Shown: positions 1-10,920 of the stretch, piece by piece | Layout of the letters: each line of letters opens with the position of its first letter | Position numbering within the stretch: position 1 is the first letter of the stretch | Assembly: GCF_020166435.1 (NCBI RefSeq) | Contig: NZ_JAINZP010000014.1 | Coordinates: 1 to 64,000, forward strand | From: Pectobacterium versatile | GTDB lineage: Bacteria > Pseudomonadota > Gammaproteobacteria > Enterobacterales > Enterobacteriaceae | Reading direction: 5' to 3' | Length of the DNA stretch: 64,000 nucleotides | Program-made: the position numbers and the translations under genes | The notes under the pieces: generated by a model | The model's database searches: none | Seen by the model: the letters and a program-made list of their open reading frames with translations, nothing else | Told to the model about the DNA's origin: nothing

Positions 1-105
1 AGAACGGGAAAAACAGGCAGCCTAAATAAACCGGGGGTGCCAACTACCTTGACACTTACCGGAGATAAAATGCATAAACTTAATGAAGAACAGGGGTTGT
101 ACTAA
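1..105 (+). CDS. C-terminal end of an unidentified protein (partial)
   Basis: The first reading frame is open from base 1 to a TAA at 103-105 and ends in the residues KLNEEQGLY. The stop overlaps the ATG of the next gene by one base (TAATG), so the two are probably translationally coupled. Only 34 residues are visible and I do not recognise the family. Because the gene that follows looks like an immunity protein, a toxin or bacteriocin-like product is a reasonable guess, but nothing in the visible residues proves it. Confidence 0.5.
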   Translation, partial: RTGKTGSLNKPGVPTTLTLTGDKMHKLNEEQGLY

Positions 106-572
106 TGTCTGTAAACGTAGAAGCGTTAATCGACTGCTTAGGAAAAACGTATCAAGAGATATTTGATGCAGGTCTGATTCCCTATAAGAAAAAACCAACA
201 GGTTTTTCTGGCGATCCAGATATCAGTTTGGATATGATAAAAGAAGGTATTTACCTTTCTTTTAATAGGGTTGATAAAATTTTAAATGAGATAACATTGA
301 GAATTCAGTACGAAAAAATAAGTAACTGGAATTTTCCTAATGAATTACCTGCGCCTTTACGTAAAAATATGATTCGTGGTTGGGTGCATGAAAATATTGG
401 TTTTCCAGAGAAGAGCCTTCTTCCAAGGAAGGTATTGAAAGAAGATATTGGCTATACAGATCTTTATGATTTAAAAAAATATAATATCCCTGTAAGCATG
501 CAGATAGATTATGACACTAATGAAAAGGTTGAAGCAATAACATATTTACTTTCGTCAATGGTTAGGTGGTGA
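105..572 (+). CDS. DUF6392 family protein, probable immunity protein
   Basis: A 155-residue soluble protein with no signal peptide or membrane segment. The N-terminal stretch (LGKTYQEIFDAGLIPYKKKP, then a GDPDISLDM segment) matches what I recall of the DUF6392 family, members of which sit behind bacteriocin or contact-toxin genes and are taken to be immunity proteins. Its start overlaps the stop of the preceding gene by one base. That is the usual layout of a toxin-immunity pair, but the upstream gene is cut by the window edge. The base composition is AT-rich compared with the core genes further right, consistent with island DNA. Family assignment is from memory; the immunity role is inferred. 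Confidence 0.65.
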   Translation: MSVNVEALIDCLGKTYQEIFDAGLIPYKKKPTGFSGDPDISLDMIKEGIYLSFNRVDKILNEITLRIQYEKISNWNFPNELPAPLRKNMIRGWVHENIGFPEKSLLPRKVLKEDIGYTDLYDLKKYNIPVSMQIDYDTNEKVEAITYLLSSMVRW

Positions 573-606
573 TTTTTATCTGATTTTATTCTCCCGGTGA
601 AGAATA

Positions 607-825
607 ATGAAAAAGGTAAATGAATTGGCTAATAAATATAACTACCCATGCCCGTGCTGTGGTAAACATGAGTTCGAAGTATTAGGTGAATATGACATTT
701 GCTCTCATTGTGGATGGGAAGATGATCCCGTTCAGTCACGAGAACCTGACTACCCCGGAGGGGCAAATCAGATGAGTTTAAATGAGGCTAGAGAAGCTTT
801 TAAAAATGGTCAGAAAGTTAAATAA
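607..825 (+). CDS. CPCC family cysteine-rich protein
   Basis: A 72-residue protein. Residues about 15-18 read CPCC, followed by a second cysteine pair in ICSHCGWEDDP around residues 31-41. This is the hallmark of the small cysteine-rich CPCC family and probably forms one zinc-binding knuckle. The rest of the family signature is also present (PGGANQMSLNEAREAF). The biochemical role of the family is not established; members are common in polymorphic-toxin immunity arrays. It lies 34 bases after the DUF6392 gene and 17 bases before the DUF4926 gene in the same direction, so the three probably form one transcript. Confidence 0.8.
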   Translation: MKKVNELANKYNYPCPCCGKHEFEVLGEYDICSHCGWEDDPVQSREPDYPGGANQMSLNEAREAFKNGQKVK

Positions 826-842
826 TTTAATAGTATGGGTAA

Positions 843-1052
843 ATGGCGAGCTATTCTTTATTTGATGTTATTTCTTTAAAAAATGATCTTCCAGATGAAG
901 GGTTTAAAAAAGGAATGTTAGGGCCTATTGTTCACATTTATAACGTCCCATCCCCTGCATATGAGATAGAGTTTTGTGATGATAATGGTGAGACACTAGC
1001 TTGTATCACATTAACACCAGACTGTATTAGTAAGGTTGATTTTAAAAAATAG
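843..1052 (+). CDS. DUF4926 domain-containing small protein
   Basis: A 69-residue protein covering essentially one DUF4926 domain: an early LKNDLPDEGFKKGMLGPIV segment, then an EIEFCDDNGETLACITLT beta-rich segment. The domain is a small beta-barrel-like fold of unknown function, often found beside toxin-antitoxin or immunity genes. It is the third short gene of the plus-strand cluster at 105-1052. Function is not known; the immunity-array context is inference. Confidence 0.65.
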   Translation: MASYSLFDVISLKNDLPDEGFKKGMLGPIVHIYNVPSPAYEIEFCDDNGETLACITLTPDCISKVDFKK

Positions 1053-1157
1053 TCTGGTGATTTAGCTATTAAAATAAAAATCTCATAACGACGAACTGTA
1101 ATCAAAAAAATTAAATAGCAGCACAACAACCTATGTGCTGCTCAACTTCCCACGCAA

Positions 1158-1379
1158 TTAAAGTTGTGGTCTTAATGCGTTATCCTCATGGCTGTTTCCT
1201 TCGTCTACTGGAATCACTTCTGGCGAATGAAAAGTGCGGAATAACAGATCAAGTCGTTCCCAAAGAACGAAGATCAAAATCTCTTTTGCCTTGGGTTCAT
1301 CCAGTTCAACAACTGCGTAAATTAATGCCCGACACTGATCGATGATTTCTTCCAGTTCCAGCGGTGTGTTATCAAACAT
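1158..1379 (-). CDS. small hypothetical protein of the island
   Basis: A 73-residue acidic, helix-rich protein beginning MFDNTPLELEEIIDQC. The reading frame extends upstream to 1490, but the ATG at 1379 has a good ribosome site (GGAGG, seven bases upstream), so I take this start. The middle (AKEILIFVLWERLDLLF) looks like an amphipathic helix. I do not recognise a named family; proteins of this type occur near phage-like integrases in enterobacteria. A 34-codon ORF ends just inside its start, suggesting coupled translation. Confidence 0.55.
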   Translation of the reverse strand: MFDNTPLELEEIIDQCRALIYAVVELDEPKAKEILIFVLWERLDLLFRTFHSPEVIPVDEGNSHEDNALRPQL

Positions 1380-1476
1380 GATAATCCTCCATTGCTGGAT
1401 GTTGAGTTGTGGCAAAAAAAGCAGTAGCCAGATGCAGATTTTCAGGAAGGGAATAGGTAAACTGACGGACAGCCAT
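1372..1476 (-). CDS. 34-residue ORF overlapping the next gene's start
   Basis: An ATG at 1476 is preceded by GGAG at a normal distance and opens a 34-codon frame starting MAVRQFTYSLPENLHLA. It stops at 1372, eight bases inside the following gene (ATG at 1379). The overlap and the ribosome sites on both genes suggest a real coupled pair. The ORF is too short to assign a family, and it could be a translated leader rather than a functional protein. Confidence 0.4.
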   Translation of the reverse strand: MAVRQFTYSLPENLHLATAFFATTQHPAMEDYHV

Positions 1477-1479
1477 AGC

Positions 1480-1871
1480 GTTAGCTCCATAACGTTGAGG
1501 TTAGCCCTTGTCTGGTATTGCAGTACCTTTCAGGGGCGAAACTGGTATTCAGATGGTACGTACCTGATTGGCTGCAATGTAGTCTTAGAGCTATTACTAG
1601 TCAATTCAATTGGTTAAAATCATATAAGAAAATCCACGACAGATAACTACCCAAGTTTTCAGATTCGCGCAATTAGAACTGCGTGAATCGTTGAACGAAG
1701 CGGTGGAAAATACTGTTATGAATCAGGGAGATTAGTTTAATGAATTGATTCGATAGGAGCTTGAACCACTGGAGATTGAAACTAAGGATATGGCAATCTC
1801 AAAGTATTCTATTTATTGCAATAAATATAAATATCGTGATTTTTATTGTGTTATTAAAAATAAGGTAAATA
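1480..1871. other. Non-coding stretch of the island with probable gene debris
   Basis: No credible full-length gene. Around 1660-1735 a short plus-strand frame (reading FRFAQLELRESLNEAVENTV, then a stop) looks like a degenerate gene tail, but I cannot name it. Two near-direct repeats sit at roughly 1509-1525 and 1539-1557, both containing CTGGTATT and ending near GTAC. The last 80 bases before 1872 are very AT-rich and probably hold the promoter of the next gene. Confidence 0.35.
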
Positions 1872-2861
1872 ATGCTTACACAACTATATGATAGCTATCG
1901 ATTGAAAATTTTCACTCTGAAAGGAACTGAGTTTCAACAGTTTTTTGAGCAGATTTATCAGAATTTGTATGGAGTAGAATTCCAACCAATCAAACCTCAT
2001 GGCCGTTTCGGTGATGGTGGCAACGATGGTTGGATACCAAGCCTAGGTCATTATTTTCAGGTGTATGGCCCGGAAGATTTTAATTTAAAAATAGAAAATT
2101 CTATAAGGAAAATGAATTCTGATTTTTCGAAAATAATGGAACACTGGGATAATGTTGCTAAAGTTAAGACTTTTACTATAGTTGTTAATGACAACTTTAA
2201 AAATTGTCCAGCACCTCTAAGCAAGGCATTACAGGAAATAGAGGTGAGATATGGAATAAAAACGTATTTTACAGGTGCGGGACAATTATGGCTTCAGTTT
2301 AATAAACTTGATTTAAATACAAAGAAATTTTTGCTTGGAAATCCTTTGCCGGTATTGCCCTCTGATGTTATTTCAGTAATAAAAATCATAGAAAACGATT
2401 TAGAGTTAAATAATTTCCCATTAATGAATGAGAATCTTATTAGTTGCGGCCTTCACTTTTCACTTGTAGAAAAAATACCAAATCTATCGGCGAAATTAAG
2501 TTATTATACTATTCCTTCTGAATATGTAGAGATTCATGATTGCATTAATAATGTTGTTTATTGGGCTAATAGAGTGGTGAACCACTTTACTGAATATGAA
2601 TATTGTGAATTACAGCATAATTCAATTTTATCTAAAACAAAATCATGGAAGCAGAAAGAATTACCGCCTGATATATACGATAAATATTCAACGATGAACG
2701 ATGAATGGGAATTTGAACATCAAAAATTATGTAATAATTTCTCATATTCTTTTAACAAATACCTTGTTTTAATTCGAAGGATATACGACTCTAATTATTT
2801 AAATGGTTTTTTTGCATTTGATATTTTTTATGATACCCCCGGCTTTTTGGTGGACATTTAA
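1872..2861 (+). CDS. Putative restriction-endonuclease-like defence protein (Mrr / ABC-3C effector type)
   Basis: A 329-residue soluble protein. The N-terminal 70 residues carry GTEFQQFFEQIY (19-29 area), then GRFGDGGNDGW (44-54) and YFQVYGPE (61-68). The order of an acidic helix, a GD-GG-D turn and a Q-x-Y/K strand is the layout of PD-(D/E)XK nucleases of the Mrr type. A very similar N-terminal block occurs in nuclease effectors of ABC three-component (ABC-3C) systems. The usual QxK lysine is replaced by tyrosine here (QVY), so catalytic activity is uncertain. The C-terminal two thirds are unrecognised. No ABC ATPase partner is nearby. The gene is strongly AT-rich and lies beside an integrase, which suggests horizontal transfer. 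Confidence 0.5.
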   Translation: MLTQLYDSYRLKIFTLKGTEFQQFFEQIYQNLYGVEFQPIKPHGRFGDGGNDGWIPSLGHYFQVYGPEDFNLKIENSIRKMNSDFSKIMEHWDNVAKVKTFTIVVNDNFKNCPAPLSKALQEIEVRYGIKTYFTGAGQLWLQFNKLDLNTKKFLLGNPLPVLPSDVISVIKIIENDLELNNFPLMNENLISCGLHFSLVEKIPNLSAKLSYYTIPSEYVEIHDCINNVVYWANRVVNHFTEYEYCELQHNSILSKTKSWKQKELPPDIYDKYSTMNDEWEFEHQKLCNNFSYSFNKYLVLIRRIYDSNYLNGFFAFDIFYDTPGFLVDI

Positions 2862-2958
2862 AGATATTGCAATTAGAATTTATTTTTTGCATAAGTGCGG
2901 AGGAACTGGCTATTACTCTGCACTTAGTGAAAATAAATAGATTTATAATCTTGTAAGC

Positions 2959-4233
2959 TCATCGTTGCCCAAACTCAAACGGCCTAACCATCTCGTTGCT
3001 GTTAGCATCCAGAAAATCAGCCCACCATTGCAACATGAGGCGACGTTGTTCAAGATGTTTGGCCTTGTGAGTGTAGGCAGCGCGAACGTTGTTCTTTTCC
3101 ATGTGGCTCATCTGAAGTTCAACTACATCTTCAGGCCAGATACCCGATTCAATCAAGGCACTACACGCTAATGTTCGGAAACCATGACCACACAGGTCGG
3201 TTTTGGTGTCATAGCCCATTTTGCGCAGCGCCTTATTAATGGTGTTTTCACTCATAGGCTTCATCGCATCATAACAGCCCGTCAGGATAAAGCCGTCATC
3301 ACCGTTAACGTCATAGGTGAGGTCTTTTAGTTCTTCCAAAATTGCCAGTGTTTGATGGCATAAGGGAACATAATGCTTTCTGCGCATTTTGGCACCACGG
3401 CCTGAATGTTTGATCCCTGCAATCGCTTCACGCTGTTCAGGAATAACCCACAAGGCGCTTTTGAAATCGATCTCTGACCATCGGGCAAAGCGGAGTTCAC
3501 TGGAACGAATGAATATCAGCAGATTGAGTTTTATCGCAAGTAGCGTCAGTCTGCTACGGCCTTTATAGGTTTCAATACGCTCCAGCAGAGTAGGTATCTC
3601 TTCAAGTTCGATAGCGGGGCGGTGTTCCGTCTGTGGCTTCTGAACCGCACCTTCCAAGTCATAGGCAGGATTGAAACGGATCATTTTTTGCTGGACGGCA
3701 TAACGCATGATGGCGGTGGCGTACTGTTTCACCCGCATAGCAATTTCCAGATAACCCAGCTTCTCTATCTTTTTGATAGGAATCAGCAGATCGCCTGTAT
3801 CCAGTTCAGCAATATCTTTTTCACCAATGTCAGGGAACAGATAAGTTTCCAGTCGTGTCCAGACAGAACGCTGATAATCTTCCGACCATGTGGTTTTGGT
3901 GGCAAACCAGCTTTTGGCAACGGTCTTGAAAGCGCGAGTATTGTTACGCTTCTCTTGAATGGTTTTGTTGTCAGCCTGCTTTTTAGCGCTGGGGTCAATG
4001 CCAGCGGCTAACAGCTTTTTTGCTTCATCCCGGCGTTGTCTGGCATCAGCCAGTGAAACAGCAGGGTAGACACCGATGGAAAACACCTTCTGTTTCCCTT
4101 CATAGCGATAACCTAACTGCCAGTATTTTGAACCGTTGGGATGCACCAGCAAGTAGAGGCCGAACCCGTCAGTGAGCTTCACCGCCTTTTCTGACGGCTT
4201 GGCATTTTTTACTTTAGTATCAGTAAGTGACAT
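2959..4233 (-). CDS. P4-type tyrosine recombinase (integrase)
   Basis: A 424-residue site-specific recombinase of the P4/IntS family. The N-terminal DUF4102 domain begins SLTDTKVKNAKPSEKAVKL, and a central SAM-like DNA-binding domain follows. The catalytic domain has the first Arg in FIRSSELRFARW, the H-x-x-R box in HGFRTLACSAL, and the His and nucleophilic Tyr region in HMEKNNVRAAYTH. I chose the ATG at 4233 because GGAGGGAG lies six bases upstream and the conserved MSLTD start matches the family; the frame itself extends to 4299. It reads away from the 3' end of tRNA-Asn 180 bases off, the usual position of an integrase that uses that tRNA as its attachment site. Confidence 0.93.
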   Translation of the reverse strand: MSLTDTKVKNAKPSEKAVKLTDGFGLYLLVHPNGSKYWQLGYRYEGKQKVFSIGVYPAVSLADARQRRDEAKKLLAAGIDPSAKKQADNKTIQEKRNNTRAFKTVAKSWFATKTTWSEDYQRSVWTRLETYLFPDIGEKDIAELDTGDLLIPIKKIEKLGYLEIAMRVKQYATAIMRYAVQQKMIRFNPAYDLEGAVQKPQTEHRPAIELEEIPTLLERIETYKGRSRLTLLAIKLNLLIFIRSSELRFARWSEIDFKSALWVIPEQREAIAGIKHSGRGAKMRRKHYVPLCHQTLAILEELKDLTYDVNGDDGFILTGCYDAMKPMSENTINKALRKMGYDTKTDLCGHGFRTLACSALIESGIWPEDVVELQMSHMEKNNVRAAYTHKAKHLEQRRLMLQWWADFLDANSNEMVRPFEFGQR

Positions 4234-4377
4234 GACGGCTCCCTCCGATTGCTGGTAAAAACGAAATCGAACCAGCTTTACCAGTATTTTTACCAGCAAA
4301 AGGGTATGGCTTCGAGCGTTTTTTGGTGAACGAGGGCGAACCTGAAGAAGGGGATAACCAATTGATATAAAGCAAAA

Positions 4378-4405
4378 AAGCAGACGTCAGTGAACGTCTG
4401 CTTTC
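4378..4405 (-). terminator. Rho-independent terminator of tRNA-Asn
   Basis: Read on the minus strand, an eight-base stem (GCAGACGT paired with ACGTCTGC) is followed by a run of T residues, directly downstream of the tRNA 3' end. It lies between the tRNA and the integrase and should isolate the two. Confidence 0.75.
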
Positions 4406-4412
4406 TCTAAAT

Positions 4413-4488
4413 TGGCTCCTCTGACTGGACTCGAACCAGTGACATACGGATTAACAGTCCGCCGTTCTACCGACTGAACTACAGAGGA
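4413..4488 (-). tRNA. tRNA-Asn (anticodon GTT)
   Basis: 76 bases on the minus strand from TCCTCTGT to the encoded CCA. The D-arm GTTCAGTCGGTAGAAC, the anticodon loop CTGTTAA with GTT, and the T-arm GGTTCGAGTCC are all intact, and the acceptor stem pairs TCCTCTG with CAGAGGA. The sequence agrees with the E. coli tRNA-Asn as I remember it. Its 3' half faces the integrase gene, so the 3' end is the likely attachment core of the island on the left. Confidence 0.97.
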
Positions 4489-4630
4489 ATCGTGTGAACG
4501 GGGCGCATAGTAACGGCGTGTGCCGTGCATGTCAAAGGCGTAAACCACAAAATTGCACTGTTCGGTGAGAGAATGTGCAATCTGCCGATATTTTTGGCAA
4601 ATATCGGCATTTTATCGCGTCCTGCCATCG

Positions 4631-5893
4631 CTAGAGTGTATTCAGCGGCGCTTTCTGTTTATTGGAAAAAGCATACAGCGGCCCTTTTCCTGACAGGGTA
4701 AATAGGGATATTGCTGTAAAGGAAAGGGCAATGCCGCCTAAAATCAGGTAAGTGCCATGAAAACCGATGCTGTCATACATATTGCCAGCAAGGATGGACA
4801 TGAAAATGATTGATACCTGTTTAAAGAAGCAGAAGCACACCAGATAAATTGTCGCGGAAAAGCGGACTTCAAAGACCGTGGTAATGTATTTGAAGCAACC
4901 GACAATCAGGAACGGTACTTCAAACATGTGCAGCGTTTTCAGCACAATCACTTCCAGCACGGAACTGGCAAAGGCCGAACCAATAATGCGCACAGACATA
5001 ATGGTACCAGCAATGAGCAGGGCGTTTTTACCACCGATACGGTTCACAATCAGCGGGGCGAAAAACATGATGCTGGCATTAAGCAATTCACCGAGCGTGG
5101 TGACGTAGCCAAATACTCGCGTTCCTTCCTGTCGGGTCTCGAAAAACGAGGTGAAGAAGTTGGCAAATTGCTGATCGAACACATCGTAGGTGCAAGAAAC
5201 GCCGACGACATAGAGCGTCAGGAACCAAATTTTGCGTTCTTTTAGCAGTTCGGCTGCCATTTTCAGGTTGAACGGTTTCTGGTTGGAGCCTACCTGATCG
5301 GCAACGAGAGCGCTGGAGGAGGCCTCTGGTTTCGCCAGCAGCAACAGGATGGCGAGGATGACGGCGCAACCGGAACCTAGCCAGAAAACGAACTGGTTAT
5401 TGATGGTAAACATAATACCGACGATAGACGCACAGAGCGCCCAGCCGAGACAGCCGAATAGTCGTGCACGGCCAAATTCAAACTGGCTACGGCGGCTGAC
5501 TTTCTCGATATAGGCTTCAATAGCCGGTGCACCGCCGTTGTTGATGAAGCCCAGATAAATCCCACCGACGATAGAACCTAAAAAGATATTGTATTTTAGT
5601 AATGGACCAAAAACATAAATAAAGAACGGAGCAAAAAACACCAGCATAATGGTAATAATCCATAAAAGGTGTTTTCTCAATCCTAATTTATCGGAGAGCA
5701 AACCAAATATCGGTTGAAATAATAAAGCGAAAAAGGAAATACAGGCGAAGATAATTCCCGTTTCGCTTTTGCTTATTTGGTTAATATCATGAAGCCAAAT
5801 AGGGAAGAAGGGGAAGTAAGCCCCCATGATGAAGAAATAGAAAAAGAAGAACAGGCCGAATATCCAGAAATTCTTATTGTGTAGGTAGTACAT
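4631..5893 (-). CDS. lacY: Lactose permease LacY
   Basis: A 420-residue, 12-helix major facilitator that imports lactose with a proton. It is very close to E. coli LacY throughout: MYY...[14 protein letters not shown] at the N-terminus, the [19 protein letters not shown] segment carrying the sugar-binding Glu and Arg (E126 and R144 in E. coli), [16 protein letters not shown], and [11 protein letters not shown] with the His and Glu of proton coupling (H322, E325). I used the ATG at 5893 because it matches E. coli and has GGAGA upstream; the frame extends seven codons further. It is the last gene of the lac operon. A repeat element of about 146 bases lies in the 275-base gap after lacZ. No lacA follows. 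Confidence 0.97.
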   Translation of the reverse strand: MYYLHNKNFWIFGLFFFFYFFIMGAYFPFFPIWLHDINQISKSETGIIFACISFFALLFQPIFGLLSDKLGLRKHLLWIITIMLVFFAPFFIYVFGPLLKYNIFLGSIVGGIYLGFINNGGAPAIEAYIEKVSRRSQFEFGRARLFGCLGWALCASIVGIMFTINNQFVFWLGSGCAVILAILLLLAKPEASSSALVADQVGSNQKPFNLKMAAELLKERKIWFLTLYVVGVSCTYDVFDQQFANFFTSFFETRQEGTRVFGYVTTLGELLNASIMFFAPLIVNRIGGKNALLIAGTIMSVRIIGSAFASSVLEVIVLKTLHMFEVPFLIVGCFKYITTVFEVRFSATIYLVCFCFFKQVSIIFMSILAGNMYDSIGFHGTYLILGGIALSFTAISLFTLSGKGPLYAFSNKQKAPLNTL

Positions 5894-5914
5894 GTTACTT
5901 TCTCCGATATGCAT

Positions 5915-6060
5915 TATACTCGTTATACTTCAAGCCGCATGTGTGTTGACTTCCCAAACTGACTCAGCTTGTAGTGAGCTTTGCCCTAAAGGTGCAACGC
6001 ATAGCGTTGTCCAACATGCTGACGTTTTGTCACGCAACTCAAATTATTTAGGATATATAT
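5915..6060. repeat. Composite intergenic repeat, copy 1 (lacZ-lacY gap)
   Basis: Bounded by imperfect terminal inverted repeats: TATACTCGTTATACTTCAAG on the left, and a right end reading GCAACTCAAATTATTTAGG followed by ATATATAT. Inside is one worn hairpin module: GCCCTAAAGG, CAACGCATAGCGTTG, then a TTTTG-ending stem. The same ends flank the copies near 14089, 19184, 21196 and 24419. Just beyond the right end, 6053-6090 can form a further hairpin (ATATATCCGC paired with GCGGATATAT). The element lies in the lac transcript between lacZ and lacY. Confidence 0.7.
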
Positions 6061-6168
6061 CCGCAGCGTTTATTTTGACGGCGGATATATACCTGATGGA
6101 TACAACCAGGATGAAAAGAGGCGGTATATCCGCTCTCTTCCGTTGTTTTTTAATACTATTTTTTCATA

Positions 6169-9348
<3,180 letters not shown>

Positions 9349-9352
9349 TTAA

Positions 9353-9373
9353 AATTGTTATCCGCTCACAATT
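9353..9373 (-). promoter_or_regulatory. Primary lac operator O1
   Basis: On the minus strand this 21-base site begins AATTGTGAGCGG and ends ATAACAATT, identical to the E. coli O1 operator as I remember it. It lies 53 bases before the lacZ start and just after the proposed -10 box. The LacI here keeps the recognition-helix residues YQTVSR that read this sequence. Confidence 0.93.
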
Positions 9374-9385
9374 TCTGTTGTTCAT

Positions 9386-9413
9386 AACATATCGACTCGA
9401 TATGGCGAGTAAA
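9386..9413 (-). promoter_or_regulatory. lacZY promoter (-35 TTTACT, -10 TATGTT)
   Basis: On the minus strand TTTACT (9413-9408) and TATGTT (9391-9386) are separated by 16 bases. E. coli lacP has TTTACA and TATGTT. The O1 operator begins 12 bases after the -10 box, so repressor would cover the start site. Promoter function is inferred. Confidence 0.65.
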
Positions 9414-9430
9414 GTGGAACGTGACAATAA

Positions 9431-9446
9431 AGTGGAAGCGATCACA
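9431..9446 (-). promoter_or_regulatory. Possible CRP site of the lac promoter
   Basis: On the minus strand TGTGATCGCTTCCACT has one perfect half (TGTGA) and one degraded half (CCACT in place of TCACA). It lies about 60 bases upstream of the expected start site, where E. coli lac has its CRP site. Moderate match only. Confidence 0.45.
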
Positions 9447-9614
9447 AAGATCGTTTGTAAAATGAATGGGGATACATCGAATTTGGAAAGCGCTACGCAA
9501 TAAGTCAACGAGAGATGATAAATAACTTATTGTTTATCATCTTATTTTGTTAGGGTTTGGCATCAATGGTGAAAAAAGTGCTGTTGTGTAATGGGTTACA
9601 AAAAATGTAAAGGG

Positions 9615-10691
9615 TTACAGCCTTTGTAGCTGGCGTGTAATGTCCAACAGATTTTTGGTGAGTTCTTGCAGGGAGGCATGGGTTGATGAATGTACGGCGG
9701 TGCTGTTGCGTACGATCAGTTCGGTGGGTAACAGCAGTGACGAACTCTGGGTAGGATCGCGCAGCGTGGCGAGCAAACGAGTGACGCCTTCTTTACCTAA
9801 TAGCCTGAAATCCTGGCGAATGGTTGTTAGTGGCGGAGTGTAATACGCGCTGTCCTGAGTATCGTCAAAACCGATCACTGACATCTGCTCTGGTACGCGG
9901 AGGCCATACTCGTGCAGCGCACGCAGAACGCCAAGCGCCATTTGATCGTTCGCCACAACAATGGCGGAGACGCGCAGAGATTGCCCCAGTAGTGCCAGCG
10001 TCTGGTGGTAACCGGATGCGGCGCTCCAGTCACCGTGTAGCACTGAAGCGGGGGGGAGCCGCTGTTTTTTCAGCTCGGCCAGCCAGCCTTCATAACGCAG
10101 GCGGGCGGAGATCGACGTCATTGGCCCGGTCAACAAGGCGATGTGTTGATGCCCCAGTTGTACCAGATGCGTGATGGCTAAGCGTGCGCCGTGATCGGGA
10201 TCGAACATGACGTTGAGTATGTTGGTATGCGGATCGGCATCCATAAACAGCACGGGCGTGTCGGCACAGGTTTGGCTAATGTGGGCGACGTCATCCGTGG
10301 AGAGCGGAACATTCACGATAACGCCGCTGACCCGCTGAGAAAGTAGGTCGTTAACGGCGTTATTACAGGTGTTGACATCCGGGCTGCTCAGCATCGACAT
10401 CACGATGTTAATGCCTAGCTGACTGGCCGTGCTCTTGATAGCCGCCGCAATTTGTGACGGCGCGTGCAGCGAAAGATCGGTGGTGACCAGCCCCAGCGTG
10501 GTGATGGTTTTCCCTGCCAGCTGCTGGGCGACGCGATTAGGCGTGTAGTTAAGCGCTGCCATCGCCTGTTCCACTTTACTGCGAGTACGGGATGAAACAT
10601 GAGGCGCTTGGTTTAGCACACGAGAAACTGTCTGATAGGAAACCCCAGCATACTCGGCGACATCATTTAGTGTTATGGGTTTCTGTTTCAT
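9615..10691 (-). CDS. lacI: Lac repressor LacI
   Basis: A 358-residue LacI/GalR regulator. The helix-turn-helix at residues 6-26 (TLNDVAEYAGVSYQTVSRVL) has the same YQTVSR recognition residues as E. coli LacI. The hinge NRVAQQLAGK is followed by a periplasmic-binding-like sugar domain (VVANDQMALGVL, SVIGFDDT). The C-terminal leucine-rich helix (SLQELTKNLLDITRQLQRL) corresponds to the tetramerisation helix, consistent with looping between O1 and O2. It lies upstream of lacZ in the same direction, 314 bases away, as in E. coli. The identical operator and recognition helix make the LacI call strong. Confidence 0.95.
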   Translation of the reverse strand: MKQKPITLNDVAEYAGVSYQTVSRVLNQAPHVSSRTRSKVEQAMAALNYTPNRVAQQLAGKTITTLGLVTTDLSLHAPSQIAAAIKSTASQLGINIVMSMLSSPDVNTCNNAVNDLLSQRVSGVIVNVPLSTDDVAHISQTCADTPVLFMDADPHTNILNVMFDPDHGARLAITHLVQLGHQHIALLTGPMTSISARLRYEGWLAELKKQRLPPASVLHGDWSAASGYHQTLALLGQSLRVSAIVVANDQMALGVLRALHEYGLRVPEQMSVIGFDDTQDSAYYTPPLTTIRQDFRLLGKEGVTRLLATLRDPTQSSSLLLPTELIVRNSTAVHSSTHASLQELTKNLLDITRQLQRL

Positions 10692-10867
10692 CGCGGCTAT
10701 TCCGTGCGTGATTATGTACTTGAAAGAGCATTATCATAACAAATCGCGCAGGGAATCCGTAATCTGTGTACGTATTCCGGTGTAATCAAAGCGCTGAAAA
10801 GAAGTGGGACAAAATGGATTCATGCTGAAGCTGACGTTTGTCGGCTTTTTAGGTGTTTGTAGAAAGT

Positions 10868-10893
10868 AAAACCGGGAGCAAGCTCTCCCGGTT
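10868..10893 (-). terminator. Terminator after afuC
   Basis: A strong hairpin (AAACCGGGAG paired with CTCCCGGTTT) lies 28 bases after the afuC stop and is followed on the minus strand by a T-rich stretch. It should end the uhp-afu transcript before lacI. Confidence 0.75.
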
Positions 10894-10920
10894 TGTGGTG
10901 GATAGTGAGTTATTCGATGT

